Part shown: one piece after another, positions 28,473 to 37,523 of the stretch
Layout: every line of letters starts with the position of its first letter
How positions within the stretch are numbered: position 1 is the stretch's first letter
DNA from: Phycisphaerae bacterium
GTDB taxonomy: Bacteria; Planctomycetota; Phycisphaerae; Sedimentisphaerales; Anaerobacaceae
Direction: 5' to 3'
Assembly (NCBI GenBank): GCA_026386805.1
Contig: JAPLMX010000236.1
Coordinates: forward strand, 1-64,000
DNA: 64,000 nucleotides
The notes under the pieces: model-generated
The model's input: the letters and a program-made list of their open reading frames with translations, nothing else
Told to the model about the DNA's origin: nothing
Databases searched by the model: none
Position numbers and translations under genes: made by a program

Positions 28473-30584
28473 CTATTTGGATTGCTTCAAACGCTCCAAC
28501 CATCGGGTCCATTTGGTTTCAAGGTCGTGGAGCCATTGGAACCGCTTGGCTTCCGCCTTGCGATCGGTCTTGCTCTTGGCCCCTTTCTTCTCGAGCTTCT
28601 TGGTGACCGAGACCAGGCCCTGGGCCTCCTGCTCTTCTTTTTCCTGGATGTGCTTCTTGATGACGTACTGCTCGAAGACGCCGCCGAAGGTGCTGGCCAT
28701 GATGTAGAGGTTCACGCCGGACGGCCCGTTGTACAGCATCAGCGGGAACATCAGCGGCATCATGATCGTCATGATCTTCTGCTGCTGGGCCATCTGCGGG
28801 TTGCTCGCCGCCGACGGCTGCTGCATCGGCATGATCTTCTGTTGCAGGTAGAACGCCACGCCCATCAGGATCGGGAGCAGGTTGAGCGAATGGACCTGCC
28901 AGCCGACAAGCGGGATCGTGATCGGCGGCCAGCTCACCAGGGCGTCCGGGGCCGACAGGTCGGTGATCCAGAACGGCAGGAACGCCGCCCCGCGCAGGTC
29001 GATGCTCATGTAGATCGCGCTCCACAGGGCAATCCAAATGGGCATTTGCAGAAACATGGGCAAGAAGCCCATGATCGGCGAGGCTCCTTGCTCGCGGTAC
29101 AGCTCCATGAGCTTCTTGTTGAGCTCGGCCTTGTTGTTGCCGTACTTCTTCTTGATCTCCTCGGCTCGGGGCGCCAGCTTGCTCATCTTGCTCATGGCGA
29201 CCTGACTGTGCCGCGTGACTGGGTGCAAGACCAGCCGCATCAGAAGGACGAGAATGATGATGACGACGCCGTAGTTCGGGAGGATGAAGTACATCCACTT
29301 CATGATCGCCAGAATACCGAAGGCCAGGGGACTAATGATGCTGGCCGGGCAGCAACAGGCCATGAAGTCGATCGTCTGAACGAACCCGAGCCGGCGATAG
29401 AGCGTGTTCTTATCGTAAAGGCTTTTGTCTTTCGGTCCGAGGTAAAGGTCGGACGGAAAACTCTTGGAGCTGTCGGGCTGGCCCGCAGGACTGAGCGTGA
29501 CCACCGTGCTCGACAGTTGCAGCCCGATCGTGTTGGAACTGGGGTTCCTGTTGTCTCCGTTCGCGCTGCAGTACGTGCCCCACTTGCCGGCGATCCAATC
29601 GACATGTCCGTTCGGGTCGGCCGGGACCGGGACCACGATAGCCGCAAAGTACCGGTCGACCGCGGCGGCCCAGAGGAAGGCCGAATCCGCGCTGCGAGGG
29701 TTCAGGCTGCGTTTCTCCGGTGTGGCAGCTCTCGACAGGGCCTTAACGTCCAACCGGACGCTGGTGACCTGGCCCTGCGGGGTCCGGAAGCCCGCTACGA
29801 CCTTGCGCATGTCGGTGCGGAGACCCTCACTCTCCAGCCCGACGGGGCCGGTCAGATCGAATTGCACCTTCTGCTTCTCGTTCGTCTGGTTGTCGATATT
29901 GAAGGTGCAGTCGAGCAGGTACGTGTCCGGATGGATGCGATAGGTCCTGGTCAGTTTCAGCACGGGCTTGTCGCCGGCATCCACGATCATCGCCTCGAAT
30001 GAGGTCGCCTCGCCGCCGTCCGTCAGTTTCTCCACACCCAGCGACCGCCAGCTAAATTGGTCCAGATGGAGCCTTTGCCGCTGGTCCAGCAGAGTCAGGG
30101 CGCCGTTGGACATGGACAGGATCGTGCGCCCGTCAACCTGGACGGGGGACAAGAAGACCAGCGGCTCATGAGTCCCGCCCTCGCGATCGTATTCACTGAA
30201 CGTCGCGGTCCGGATGCCGGCGCCCAGGGAGTCCAGCACAAGCTGGTATTTGAAGCCGGTGGCTTTGTCCGTGGAGCCGATGGTGATCTCTTGCCGGGGA
30301 CCCCCTTCGGCACTGAGACCGCCCAGGGCGGGCGCCTGAAGCTGCGGGACCGGCGGTTGGGGCCGATTCGGCTCAGCGAGAGGGGTTGTGCCGGCCGGAG
30401 GCGGAACATCGGTCGTCTGCTGCAATAGGATCGCGCCCCGGCCGGGGGCCTGCGAATCCACGAGGGTCGAGTTCGAGCCGACGGAGGAATGTGTCGTCCG
30501 AAGGAATCCCGAATCCACGATCAGCCCGGCGCACAGCAACACAAACCCGGTCAAGATCAGGATGAAGACTGTTCTAAAGCTCAT
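28473..30584 (-). CDS. yidC: Membrane protein insertase YidC
   Basis: This 703-residue protein has an N-terminal membrane anchor (FRTVFILILTGFVLLCAGLI), a large periplasmic domain (about 110-440) typical of Gram-negative YidC, and the conserved five-helix insertase core. The core includes the membrane-adjacent coiled-coil (MSKMSKLAPRAEEIKKKYG), MPIWIALWSAIY and FGGVFEQYVIKK. It inserts proteins into the inner membrane alone or with SecYEG. The start at 30584 follows AAAGGGAAT; the upstream in-frame start at 30635 would read through a repeat. mnmE follows in the same direction. Confidence 0.95.
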   Translation of the reverse strand: MSFRTVFILILTGFVLLCAGLIVDSGFLRTTHSSVGSNSTLVDSQAPGRGAILLQQTTDVPPPAGTTPLAEPNRPQPPVPQLQAPALGGLSAEGGPRQEITIGSTDKATGFKYQLVLDSLGAGIRTATFSEYDREGGTHEPLVFLSPVQVDGRTILSMSNGALTLLDQRQRLHLDQFSWRSLGVEKLTDGGEATSFEAMIVDAGDKPVLKLTRTYRIHPDTYLLDCTFNIDNQTNEKQKVQFDLTGPVGLESEGLRTDMRKVVAGFRTPQGQVTSVRLDVKALSRAATPEKRSLNPRSADSAFLWAAAVDRYFAAIVVPVPADPNGHVDWIAGKWGTYCSANGDNRNPSSNTIGLQLSSTVVTLSPAGQPDSSKSFPSDLYLGPKDKSLYDKNTLYRRLGFVQTIDFMACCCPASIISPLAFGILAIMKWMYFILPNYGVVIIILVLLMRLVLHPVTRHSQVAMSKMSKLAPRAEEIKKKYGNNKAELNKKLMELYREQGASPIMGFLPMFLQMPIWIALWSAIYMSIDLRGAAFLPFWITDLSAPDALVSWPPITIPLVGWQVHSLNLLPILMGVAFYLQQKIMPMQQPSAASNPQMAQQQKIMTIMMPLMFPLMLYNGPSGVNLYIMASTFGGVFEQYVIKKHIQEKEEQEAQGLVSVTKKLEKKGAKSKTDRKAEAKRFQWLHDLETKWTRWLERLKQSK

Positions 30585-30596
30585 ATTCCCTTTCGC

Positions 30597-30663
30597 GTAG
30601 GAGGGGCTCTGCCCACCATTCTCTCGTATCGGCACAACAATTGGTGGGCACGGCCCACCTACC
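30597..30663. repeat. Palindromic GTAGG element between phosphoesterase and yidC
   Basis: CGTAGGAGGGGCTCTGCCCACC and its partial inverse GGTGGGCACGGCCCACCTACCG flank a short loop. The right end supplies the TAG stop codon of the phosphoesterase (30659-30661), and the left end lies 13 bp from the yidC start. Confidence 0.75.
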
Positions 30664-31435
30664 GCCCGTCGCGCAGCCGCTCCGCATGGAAGCTGTCCAA
30701 ACGGTCGATGGCGAGGATCTTCTTCATCGTCGTCTCGAAGTCGTATTCGAGCCGGACGAAGTGCACCTTGTCTTCCTCGACGTAGACGTAGCTGGCCCGG
30801 TTGTCCTTATCTCGGGGCTGGCCGACCGACCCGATATTGATGATCGCCTTCTCGTCCTCGAGCACGGGGTAGACGCCGCCGAGCTCGTCCGGCAGGTAGA
30901 AATCCGGCTCATCGAGGAAGACGCCCGGCATGTGCGTATGGCCGATGAAGCAAAGGTGCTCGATCTTCTCGAAGAGCGTGCGAACCTTGGCCGGATTCGT
31001 GTACACGTCGTCCGGGAAGATGTACTCGTTGATCGGCCGGCGGGGCGAGGCGTGGACGAAATCCATCGTGGCCTTCGTCGGCCCCAACTGGACCTTCATG
31101 GAGTGCCGCATGGGCAATTCGCCCAGAAACCGCCAGCGCCGATCGCTTTGCGGCCCCGGGCCGTCCATCTCCAGCACCTCGCGGGTCCAGAAGCTGGCCT
31201 GCTCCGCGCCGTAGTTGAAGTTCGTCGGCTCGTAGAACACGGCGTAATCGTGGTTGCCCAGAACGCACCATTCCGCCTTCTCGATGATCAAATCGAGGCA
31301 TTCCCGGGGGTTCGGCCCGTAGCCGATCACGTCGCCGAGGCAGTAAATCGTCTTGATGCCCCGCTTCTCGATATCCGCCAGCACGGTTGTCAGGGCTTCA
31401 TAGTTCGAATGTATATCGCTCAGAATGGCAAACAT
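30659..31435 (-). CDS. Calcineurin-like metallophosphoesterase
   Basis: This 258-residue protein has the full metal-binding set: DIH (LSDIHSN near residue 7), GDVIGYGPNP, GNHD, and the C-terminal GHTHMP. It resembles YfcE/YmdB-type single-domain phosphoesterases, which hydrolyse phosphodiesters such as cyclic nucleotides or act on other phosphate esters. The substrate is not clear. The ATG at 31435 is the natural start MFAILSDIHSN; an earlier in-frame codon at 31459 adds hydrophobic residues with no family match. It lies upstream of yidC on the same strand. Confidence 0.88.
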   Translation of the reverse strand: MFAILSDIHSNYEALTTVLADIEKRGIKTIYCLGDVIGYGPNPRECLDLIIEKAEWCVLGNHDYAVFYEPTNFNYGAEQASFWTREVLEMDGPGPQSDRRWRFLGELPMRHSMKVQLGPTKATMDFVHASPRRPINEYIFPDDVYTNPAKVRTLFEKIEHLCFIGHTHMPGVFLDEPDFYLPDELGGVYPVLEDEKAIINIGSVGQPRDKDNRASYVYVEEDKVHFVRLEYDFETTMKKILAIDRLDSFHAERLRDGR

Positions 31436-31731
31436 AGACTCAACACACAATAGCAACAAATCCGCAAACGCGCGATAAAACGCTACTAAATAGCATAGAA
31501 ACCGCTGACTTACCAGAGGATTTCTTCGCGTTCCGCTTGGCCACCGAACGATTCCCGGTGATATTGGCTGGCAGGCTCAAGCGGAGCGGCCCTCCTGAGC
31601 CTGCCAAAGGATTGTGGATGGCCCATGCTGGGAGTTGGACCATCCCCAAGGCCTGCGGCCTTGAGACTGCCGCCCGGACGGTACGTTCAGGTTCACGGCC
31701 CGCCGCCCGCCGGATCGCGTGTAAATGCCGG
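31436..31731. other. Intergenic region with a palindrome
   Basis: No gene is seen in this divergent region. TGGCAGGCTCA (31569-31579) is exactly inverse to TGAGCCTGCCA (31596-31606), giving an 11-bp hairpin that could serve as a terminator or protein-binding site. Confidence 0.5.
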
Positions 31732-31759
31732 TTGCCTCGCGACTTGACGCTGTTATAAT
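31732..31759 (+). promoter_or_regulatory. Sigma-70-type promoter for lptB
   Basis: TTGCCT at 31732-31737 and a perfect TATAAT at 31754-31759 are 16 bp apart. The predicted start lies about 25 bp upstream of the lptB start codon. Confidence 0.55.
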
Positions 31760-31791
31760 GCGGATATTGACAAGCAACGAAATCGAGGTGC

Positions 31792-32544
31792 GTGTTGGCA
31801 GGTATAACTCTTCTCGAAACACACGATCTGGTGAAGCGCTACTCGGGCCGGGCCGTGGTCAACGAGGTCTGCGTCACGATTGAGCAGCGCAGTATCGTCG
31901 GTCTGCTTGGCCGCAACGGGGCCGGCAAGACGACCACCTTCCGGATGATCATGGGGATGATCACGCCGGATAAGGGCAGCGTGGTCTTTGAGGAGCGTGA
32001 GATCACGAAGCTGCCCATGTACAAGCGGGCCAGGCTGGGCATCGGCTACCTGTCCCAGGAGCCGAGCATCTTCCAGCGGCTCAGCGTCCGCGACAACCTG
32101 CTGGCGATCCTCGAAATGATGTCGCTGACCCGCAAGGAGCGTAAGCGCAAGGCCGCGATGCTGATCGAGCAGTTCGGCCTGACGGAAGTGGCGAAGAGCC
32201 AGGGCCGGTTCCTCTCCGGCGGCGAGCGGCGCAAGCTCGAAATCGCCCGCGCGATGGTGACGGATCCCTCGCTGATCCTGCTCGACGAGCCGTTCAGCGG
32301 CGTGGACCCGATCGCCGTCGAGGACCTGCAGCGCGAGGTCCGGCGGCTGGTCGCCTCCGGCGTCAGTATCTTGATTACGGACCACAACGTCGAGCGGACC
32401 CTGGAGGTCGCGGACAAGGCGTACATCATCGACCACGGCAAGGTGATTGCCGCCGGCCCCCCGGCCGAGATCGTCCGCAACGAGCTCGTCCGCAAGAGCT
32501 ACCTCGGCAACACCTTCGCCGGCGACGAATTCGACGAGCAGTGA
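31792..32544 (+). CDS. lptB: LPS export ABC transporter ATPase LptB
   Basis: This 250-residue ABC ATPase has Walker A GRNGAGKTT near residue 40, the Q-loop QEPSIF, the signature FLSGGERRKLEIARA, Walker B LILLDEPFSGVDPIA and the switch histidine in ITDHNVE. The block IGYLSQEPSIFQRLSVRDNL is diagnostic for LptB, which powers LPS transport with LptFG/LptC. The annotated start is GTG 31792. TTG 31795 has better spacing from the GAGG site and may be used instead. lptA and lptC are not seen nearby. An unrelated-looking ATPase gene begins 7 bp downstream. Confidence 0.9.
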   Translation: MLAGITLLETHDLVKRYSGRAVVNEVCVTIEQRSIVGLLGRNGAGKTTTFRMIMGMITPDKGSVVFEEREITKLPMYKRARLGIGYLSQEPSIFQRLSVRDNLLAILEMMSLTRKERKRKAAMLIEQFGLTEVAKSQGRFLSGGERRKLEIARAMVTDPSLILLDEPFSGVDPIAVEDLQREVRRLVASGVSILITDHNVERTLEVADKAYIIDHGKVIAAGPPAEIVRNELVRKSYLGNTFAGDEFDEQ

Positions 32545-32551
32545 GACCCCT

Positions 32552-33784
32552 ATGGCGATCACGAACATCAAAGTCTCGAATTTCAAGAGCTTCAAGGACC
32601 TCGACCTGAACCTGGGCCGGTTCAACGTTTTGGTGGGTGCGAATGCATCTGGCAAATCGAACTTCACCCAGATCTTCAAGTTCGTGCGCGATATAGGGAT
32701 TGAAGGACTGGATTACGCCGTATCGATGCAGGGATTGGAATACCTCGCGAACGTGGCTGCCCCCAGGCCGAAAGTTGTCTCTGTTGAGGTGACATCTGAT
32801 TACACGGGCGGAGGCCTTCTTGTGGCAAAGTCGGTCTGGGCGAAAACAACGGAACTGACTTCCCACTTTGAGTTGTCCTTAGACGGGAATGGCGCTGGAT
32901 ACAAGGTGACAGAGGACAGGATAACCGTCGCATTTGACGTGGTAGAGGGGCCCGGCGGGAAAACACGCACTCGGAAGAAGGCGGGAAAACCTGACAGAGG
33001 CACTATTGAGGTCAGCAAGCACGGTCAGAGAATGAAACAGCGTGTATGTATAGGCCGGCGGGAATTGCCTGACAGGAATGTCAATCCGTATCTCTTCCTT
33101 GCCCCCGGGAAGCATCTTACGAAGGCGATGCTCACGGAGGGACCATATCCGCAGGCTCTAATGCGGACCGCGTGGGGCATATATGACTTCGACCCAAAGC
33201 TGGCCAAGAAGTCGGATGTCATGATGGGAAAACTCGAACTGAAAGAGAACGCAGGGAACCTGCCCCTCGTGCTCAAGAGTATTCTTGGGGACCCTGAAAA
33301 GAAGCGGAAGTTCTCGAATTTGATCAGAGATCTGTTGCCGTTTGTGGAGGATCTGAAAACGGATAGGCTTGCCGATGGGGCTCTCATGTTCAAGTTGAGC
33401 GAAAGCTATCAGGAGGATGAGTACTTCCCGGCTTCTTTGATCTCTGATGGAACTGTAAACGCCATCGCATCCGTGATCGCATTGTACTTTGAAAACAAGG
33501 ACCTGGTCATCCTTGAAGAACCGGAGCGGAACATCCACCCCCATCTGATTTCCGGGCTGGTGGAAATGATGAAGGACGCGGCCAGGAACAAGCAGATTAT
33601 CGTCACGACACATAGCCCGGAAATCGTGAGACACGCCGGCGTAGAGAACCTGTTACTCATATCAAGGGACAAAGAAGGCTTCTCTACGGTATCCAGACCC
33701 GCCGAGAAAAGGGACGTGCAGATCTTTCTTGAGAATGATTTGGGGCTTGATGAAGTCTTTATCCAGGAGCTTTGGGGGATGTGA
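32552..33784 (+). CDS. AAA/ABC-type ATPase (OLD-like, AAA_21), candidate defence ATPase
   Basis: This 410-residue protein has an N-terminal SMC-like start (ITNIKVSNFKSF), Walker A GANASGKS at residues 29-36, a long divergent middle with several Lys/Arg-rich stretches, and a C-terminal half with LISDGTVNAIA, Walker B DLVILEEPERNIHP and the THSPEIVRHA switch motif. No TOPRIM nuclease domain is attached. The next gene, 6 bp downstream, encodes a small TOPRIM-like protein, so the two probably form one system. Codon use is less GC-biased than in lptB and def, which suggests recent acquisition. Defence against phage is inferred from this architecture. Confidence 0.75.
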   Translation: MAITNIKVSNFKSFKDLDLNLGRFNVLVGANASGKSNFTQIFKFVRDIGIEGLDYAVSMQGLEYLANVAAPRPKVVSVEVTSDYTGGGLLVAKSVWAKTTELTSHFELSLDGNGAGYKVTEDRITVAFDVVEGPGGKTRTRKKAGKPDRGTIEVSKHGQRMKQRVCIGRRELPDRNVNPYLFLAPGKHLTKAMLTEGPYPQALMRTAWGIYDFDPKLAKKSDVMMGKLELKENAGNLPLVLKSILGDPEKKRKFSNLIRDLLPFVEDLKTDRLADGALMFKLSESYQEDEYFPASLISDGTVNAIASVIALYFENKDLVILEEPERNIHPHLISGLVEMMKDAARNKQIIVTTHSPEIVRHAGVENLLLISRDKEGFSTVSRPAEKRDVQIFLENDLGLDEVFIQELWGM

Positions 33785-33790
33785 TCGCCC

Positions 33791-34333
33791 ATGTATAGGC
33801 GCGTGGACGTACTGCTGGAAGGCCGCGACGACAAACGATTCTTCGATGCCGTGATACGGCCGATCCTCCAAAAGCGGTATGATGACGTGCGGACATGGGA
33901 GTACGCAGGGGCATCGATCGAAAGAAGGATCAACTATCTCCGTTCCATTCAGGCAATGGGCAACGCTGACTACCTGTTTTTGAGCGATCTTGATACATCT
34001 CCTTGCATCACGGAGCGAAAGGGCCATCTGGTCAACAGCCATAAGGGGATAATTGAGGCCAGTCGTACGATTGTTGTCATGAGGGAGATCGAAAGCTGGT
34101 ACTTGGCCGGTATGGACGATAGGGTCTGCCGGAGACTTGGTGTTCGGGTTCCTCGGCGTACGGATAAAGTAACGAAAGAGCAATTCGCGGGCTTAATGCC
34201 TCGGCGATTCAACTCGGCTGTCGAGTTCATGACCGAGATACTGAGGTGTTTTCGTATAGAGACAGCGAAGGGCAGGAATCGGTCGTTTTGTTATCTGATG
34301 GACAAGTTGGAGGCGAGGTCAAAGAAGGTTTGA
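33791..34333 (+). CDS. TOPRIM-like nuclease partner (DUF4276/RloB-like)
   Basis: This 180-residue protein opens with VDVLLEGRDDKRFF, with a conserved glutamate at residue 10, followed by FLSDLDTS with the D66-x-D68 pair. That is the glutamate-strand and DxD arrangement of TOPRIM folds. The segment VVMREIESWYLAGM resembles the EIE-W-LA motif of DUF4276/RloB-like proteins. It follows the AAA ATPase by 6 bp and ends 4 bp before def, so it may be co-translated. It would be expected to cut or bind nucleic acid when the ATPase is triggered; this is inferred. Confidence 0.65.
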   Translation: MYRRVDVLLEGRDDKRFFDAVIRPILQKRYDDVRTWEYAGASIERRINYLRSIQAMGNADYLFLSDLDTSPCITERKGHLVNSHKGIIEASRTIVVMREIESWYLAGMDDRVCRRLGVRVPRRTDKVTKEQFAGLMPRRFNSAVEFMTEILRCFRIETAKGRNRSFCYLMDKLEARSKKV

Positions 34334-34337
34334 TGCG

Positions 34338-34862
34338 ATGAGCCAGATTGATGTGGACAAGTGCAAGATCACGTATTATCCCGCGGGGGTGTTGCGGCGC
34401 CGGGCGGCGCCGGTGGAGAAGATCGACGAGAACCTCCAGCGGCTGGTGGAGAAGATGGCGGAGATCATGATCGCGAAGAAGGGAATTGGGCTGGCGGGGC
34501 CGCAGGCGGGGGTGCCGCTGCGACTGTTCATCATCTCGCTGACCGGCACGCGCGAGAACGTCCGGGCCTATATCAACCCGACGGTGACACCGCACGGCGA
34601 CCTTGATGAGGTGGAGGAAGGCTGCCTGTCCGTGCCCGGCGTGTGGGCAAGGATTCGCCGGTACAAGAAGGCTACCGTCACCGCCACCGACCTGGCGGGC
34701 AACCAGTTCACGGAGGAGGCGGAGGGTCTTTACGCCCGCTGCCTCCAGCACGAATACGACCATATCGAGGGCACGGTGATCGTCAATCGAATGGGCGAGG
34801 CCGCCAGGATCGCCCACCGGCGACAGCTTAAGAAGCTGGCGGAAGAACAGGAAGGCAAGTAG
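34338..34862 (+). CDS. def: Peptide deformylase
   Basis: This 174-residue enzyme removes the formyl group from new proteins. All three motifs are present: GIGLAGPQ near residue 50, EGCLSVPG near 95, and the metal-binding QHEYDHIEG near 137. The ATG at 34338 is 4 bp after the TOPRIM-like gene. It is followed by fmt and rsmB, a classical def-fmt-rsmB set; the two-gene insertion upstream separates it from lptB. Confidence 0.96.
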   Translation: MSQIDVDKCKITYYPAGVLRRRAAPVEKIDENLQRLVEKMAEIMIAKKGIGLAGPQAGVPLRLFIISLTGTRENVRAYINPTVTPHGDLDEVEEGCLSVPGVWARIRRYKKATVTATDLAGNQFTEEAEGLYARCLQHEYDHIEGTVIVNRMGEAARIAHRRQLKKLAEEQEGK

Positions 34863-34865
34863 GAG

Positions 34866-34970
34866 AATTGCGGATTGCGGCCCCGGATCGAAGTCCGGGG
34901 TGACAATACTGTGGATTGTGGATTTGAATCTTGTGCCAATCCGCAATCATCAATCCGAAATCCGAAATCA
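34866..34970. repeat. Compound repeat between def and fmt
   Basis: GGATTGC-type heptads flank an inner palindromic module (CCCGGATCGAAGTCCGGGG at 34881-34899, then TGACAATACTG). The inner module recurs in reverse orientation at 56692-56722, so the two parts seem to travel together. Confidence 0.75.
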
Positions 34971-34973
34971 CTC

Positions 34974-35966
34974 ATGAACCTCGTTTACCTCGGCAGCGGT
35001 GAGTTCGGTGTTCCTTGTCTCGACGCCCTGAAGGCGTCCGGGCACGATCTCTGTCTTGTCGCGACGCAGCCCGCCAACCCGGCCGGTCGCGGCCGCCAGC
35101 CGCACCCGACGGCGGTGGCCCAGTGGGCCGATGCACACGGCGTGGCCTTCGTCGAGACCGAGAACGTCAATTCGCCGCAAGTGGCTCAGAAGATAGTTGC
35201 GTGCCGGCCGGAGGTGATCGTCGTGATTGCGTTCGGCCAAAAGGTCGGCAAGGAGCTGGTCGCCCTGCCTCCGAAGGGGGCTATCAACGTCCACGCCTCG
35301 CTGCTGCCGAAGTATCGCGGGGCCGCTCCGATCAATTGGGCGATCCTCCGGCGCGAGACCCATACGGGCATCAGCATCATCACGCTGGCGGACAAGATCG
35401 ACGCCGGCGACATCCTGGCCCAATCGCAGACCACCATCGGGCCGCAAGAGACGGCGGGCGAATTGCACGACCGACTCGCGCAGTCGGTTGCCCCGCTCTT
35501 GCTGCTGGAGGTTCTTGCCTCGCTCGAAGCCGGCGCCGCGACGTACACGAAGCAGAACGACGCTGAGGCAACGTTCGCCCCGAAGCTGCGAAAACCCGAT
35601 GGCTTTCTGGACTTCAACGAGCCGGCCCAAGTTCTGGCCCGCAAGATCCGGGGCTTCTGGCCTTGGCCCGGGGCGACTGCATCCTATACATCGGAGCAGA
35701 CGCAGAAATCGACCCGCGTGGTCCTTGCCTTGGCGGAGGCTGTGCCCAGTTCGGGCGCGGCACCGTTGCCGGTGGGCACGTTCGACCGCGAGCGGACCGT
35801 CGTCTGCGGCGAGGGCCGGCTGACCATTCAGAAGATCAAACCCGCCGGTTCCGGACTGATGAGCTTGCATGCCTTCATCAACGGCTGGCACCTCCAGCCG
35901 GGCGACCGGCTGACAAAGATAGAAGAAGAGACCTCGATGGGCCCCGGCCCCACCACGAGGGGATAA
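34974..35966 (+). CDS. fmt: Methionyl-tRNA formyltransferase
   Basis: This 330-residue enzyme formylates Met-tRNA(fMet). It shows YLGSGEFGVPCLDAL at the start, VIVVIAFGQ, the core SLLPKYRGAAPINWAI and the conserved DAGDIL segment, then a C-terminal OB-like domain. The start at 34974 gives the family N-terminus MNLVYLGSGEFG; an in-frame start at 34875 would read through the repeat. It follows def. Confidence 0.96.
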   Translation: MNLVYLGSGEFGVPCLDALKASGHDLCLVATQPANPAGRGRQPHPTAVAQWADAHGVAFVETENVNSPQVAQKIVACRPEVIVVIAFGQKVGKELVALPPKGAINVHASLLPKYRGAAPINWAILRRETHTGISIITLADKIDAGDILAQSQTTIGPQETAGELHDRLAQSVAPLLLLEVLASLEAGAATYTKQNDAEATFAPKLRKPDGFLDFNEPAQVLARKIRGFWPWPGATASYTSEQTQKSTRVVLALAEAVPSSGAAPLPVGTFDRERTVVCGEGRLTIQKIKPAGSGLMSLHAFINGWHLQPGDRLTKIEEETSMGPGPTTRG

Positions 35967-35975
35967 AATGACCGA

Positions 35976-36059
35976 GTGGCGTCGTCAAGGCCGGAGGCTT
36001 TGGCGATGGTTGTCCCCTCGATAGATAACCTGTCGCCAAGCAGTTCTTGACGATGCCAC
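35976..36059. repeat. Foldback element between fmt and rsmB
   Basis: GTGGCGTCGTCAAG (35976-35989) pairs with CTTGACGATGCCAC (36046-36059) with one mismatch. Inner TTGGCGA and TCGCCAA, and GGTT and AACC, continue the pairing, so most of the 84 bp folds as one stem. It may be a small palindromic mobile element. Confidence 0.55.
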
Positions 36060-36083
36060 CCACCACATTCTCAAAGGAATAGC

Positions 36084-37478
36084 GTGTCCGCTCAAGAACT
36101 CAGATCGGCAAGAGCAATTGCAGCCCAGGTCCTCCGCGAATTCGATCCCAGCGGTGACTACGCCGGGGTGGTCCTCGACCGCCTGTTGGGCCAGACGGAA
36201 GAAAGGCAGCGAGCAACCGACCTCGTTTACGGCACGCTTCGGAACCTCAGCGTCCTCGACGCGGCAATCGCCCGATTCTCCGGCCGGCCGACGGCGCACG
36301 TCGCACCGGCACTGCTGAGCATCATTCGAATCGGGGTCTATGAGTTGGCGTGCAGTCCTGCCACGCCGGTCTACTCCATCGTCAATGAAGCGGTGAGGAA
36401 CGTCGAAACCGCCGGCGGCAAAAAGCAGACGGGCTTCGTCAACGCGGTCCTGCGCCAGATCGCGCGACACATCGCAGACCGCCAGATCGATCCCGCCCAG
36501 GCGAACCCCAGGCGAACGCTGATCCAATCGCCACAGTTCGGCTGCCAATTCGACACGGATTTCCTGCCCGACCCGGCGACCTCGTTGCCCGACTACTTGG
36601 GCACATGCTTTTCACTGCCCCTGTGGCTCGTGGGCGAATGGCTGGAGCGGCTCGGACCGCAGCAGACCCGAGCGATCTGCCTCGCCTGCAACCGAAGGCC
36701 GAGTCTCTACGTCCGCGTCAATGCGCTGCGGACCACGGTGCCAGACCTACTGGACCGATTCGAACAAGCCGGCATCCATGCGGAGCCTGTCCCCACCGAT
36801 GTGCTCGGCTCCACTGCCGTGCACGATATGATCAGAATCGCCGGACCCCACGCGGTGACGCAGCTTCCCGGCTTTGCCGAGGGCCTGTTCACCGTCCAGG
36901 ACCTGTCGGCCTCCCAAGCAGTGCGAATGCTGGATCCGCAGCCGGGCTGGTCCATCCTTGACCTGTGCTCGGCCCCGGGCACCAAGACAACCCAGCTCGC
37001 CGAGGCCACGCGTAACTTGGCGAGCATCATCGCTACGGACATCAATCCCGAGCGATTGGATCGAGTGCAGGAGAACGTTGCTCGACTCGGACTGGCGAGT
37101 GTAACAATCGTCCCCTACGCGCAACTGGAACAGGGCCAGGCAAGATCTTTCGACGCGATCCTGCTCGATGCCCCATGCTCGAACACGGGCGTGCTGGCCC
37201 GGCGGGTCGAGGCGCGATTCCGAATCCGGCGCAAGGCCGTGCGGGAGATCGCCGCGACGCAGAAGGCCCTGCTGGCGAAAGCCGCCGGCCTGGTAAAACC
37301 CGGCGGCCGAATCTGCTATAGCACGTGCAGCATCCAGCGCCAGGAGAACGAGGACCTCAGAGAGTTTCTGACGGAAAACAGCCGGTTTGAGTTGGTGCGC
37401 GAGGAGCTCCTATTGCCCTCGGCCGAATCGTTCGATCACGATGGCGCCTACGTCGCCCTCCTGACGCGTAAGCCCTAA
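36084..37478 (+). CDS. rsmB: 16S rRNA (cytosine-967-C5)-methyltransferase
   Basis: This 464-residue protein has an N-terminal NusB-like helical domain (about 1-150) and a C-terminal SAM methyltransferase domain. Motifs are LDLCSAPGTKTTQLAE (SAM loop), DAPCSNTG (releasing cysteine) and YSTCSIQRQENE (catalytic cysteine). The GTG at 36084 follows AAAGGAAT. It completes the def-fmt-rsmB set; a palindromic element separates it from fmt. Confidence 0.94.
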   Translation: MSAQELRSARAIAAQVLREFDPSGDYAGVVLDRLLGQTEERQRATDLVYGTLRNLSVLDAAIARFSGRPTAHVAPALLSIIRIGVYELACSPATPVYSIVNEAVRNVETAGGKKQTGFVNAVLRQIARHIADRQIDPAQANPRRTLIQSPQFGCQFDTDFLPDPATSLPDYLGTCFSLPLWLVGEWLERLGPQQTRAICLACNRRPSLYVRVNALRTTVPDLLDRFEQAGIHAEPVPTDVLGSTAVHDMIRIAGPHAVTQLPGFAEGLFTVQDLSASQAVRMLDPQPGWSILDLCSAPGTKTTQLAEATRNLASIIATDINPERLDRVQENVARLGLASVTIVPYAQLEQGQARSFDAILLDAPCSNTGVLARRVEARFRIRRKAVREIAATQKALLAKAAGLVKPGGRICYSTCSIQRQENEDLREFLTENSRFELVREELLLPSAESFDHDGAYVALLTRKP

Positions 37479-37523
37479 CGACACAGAGCATGGTTTCGCG
37501 CGGAGAAAGGAGGTGAGAAGACC

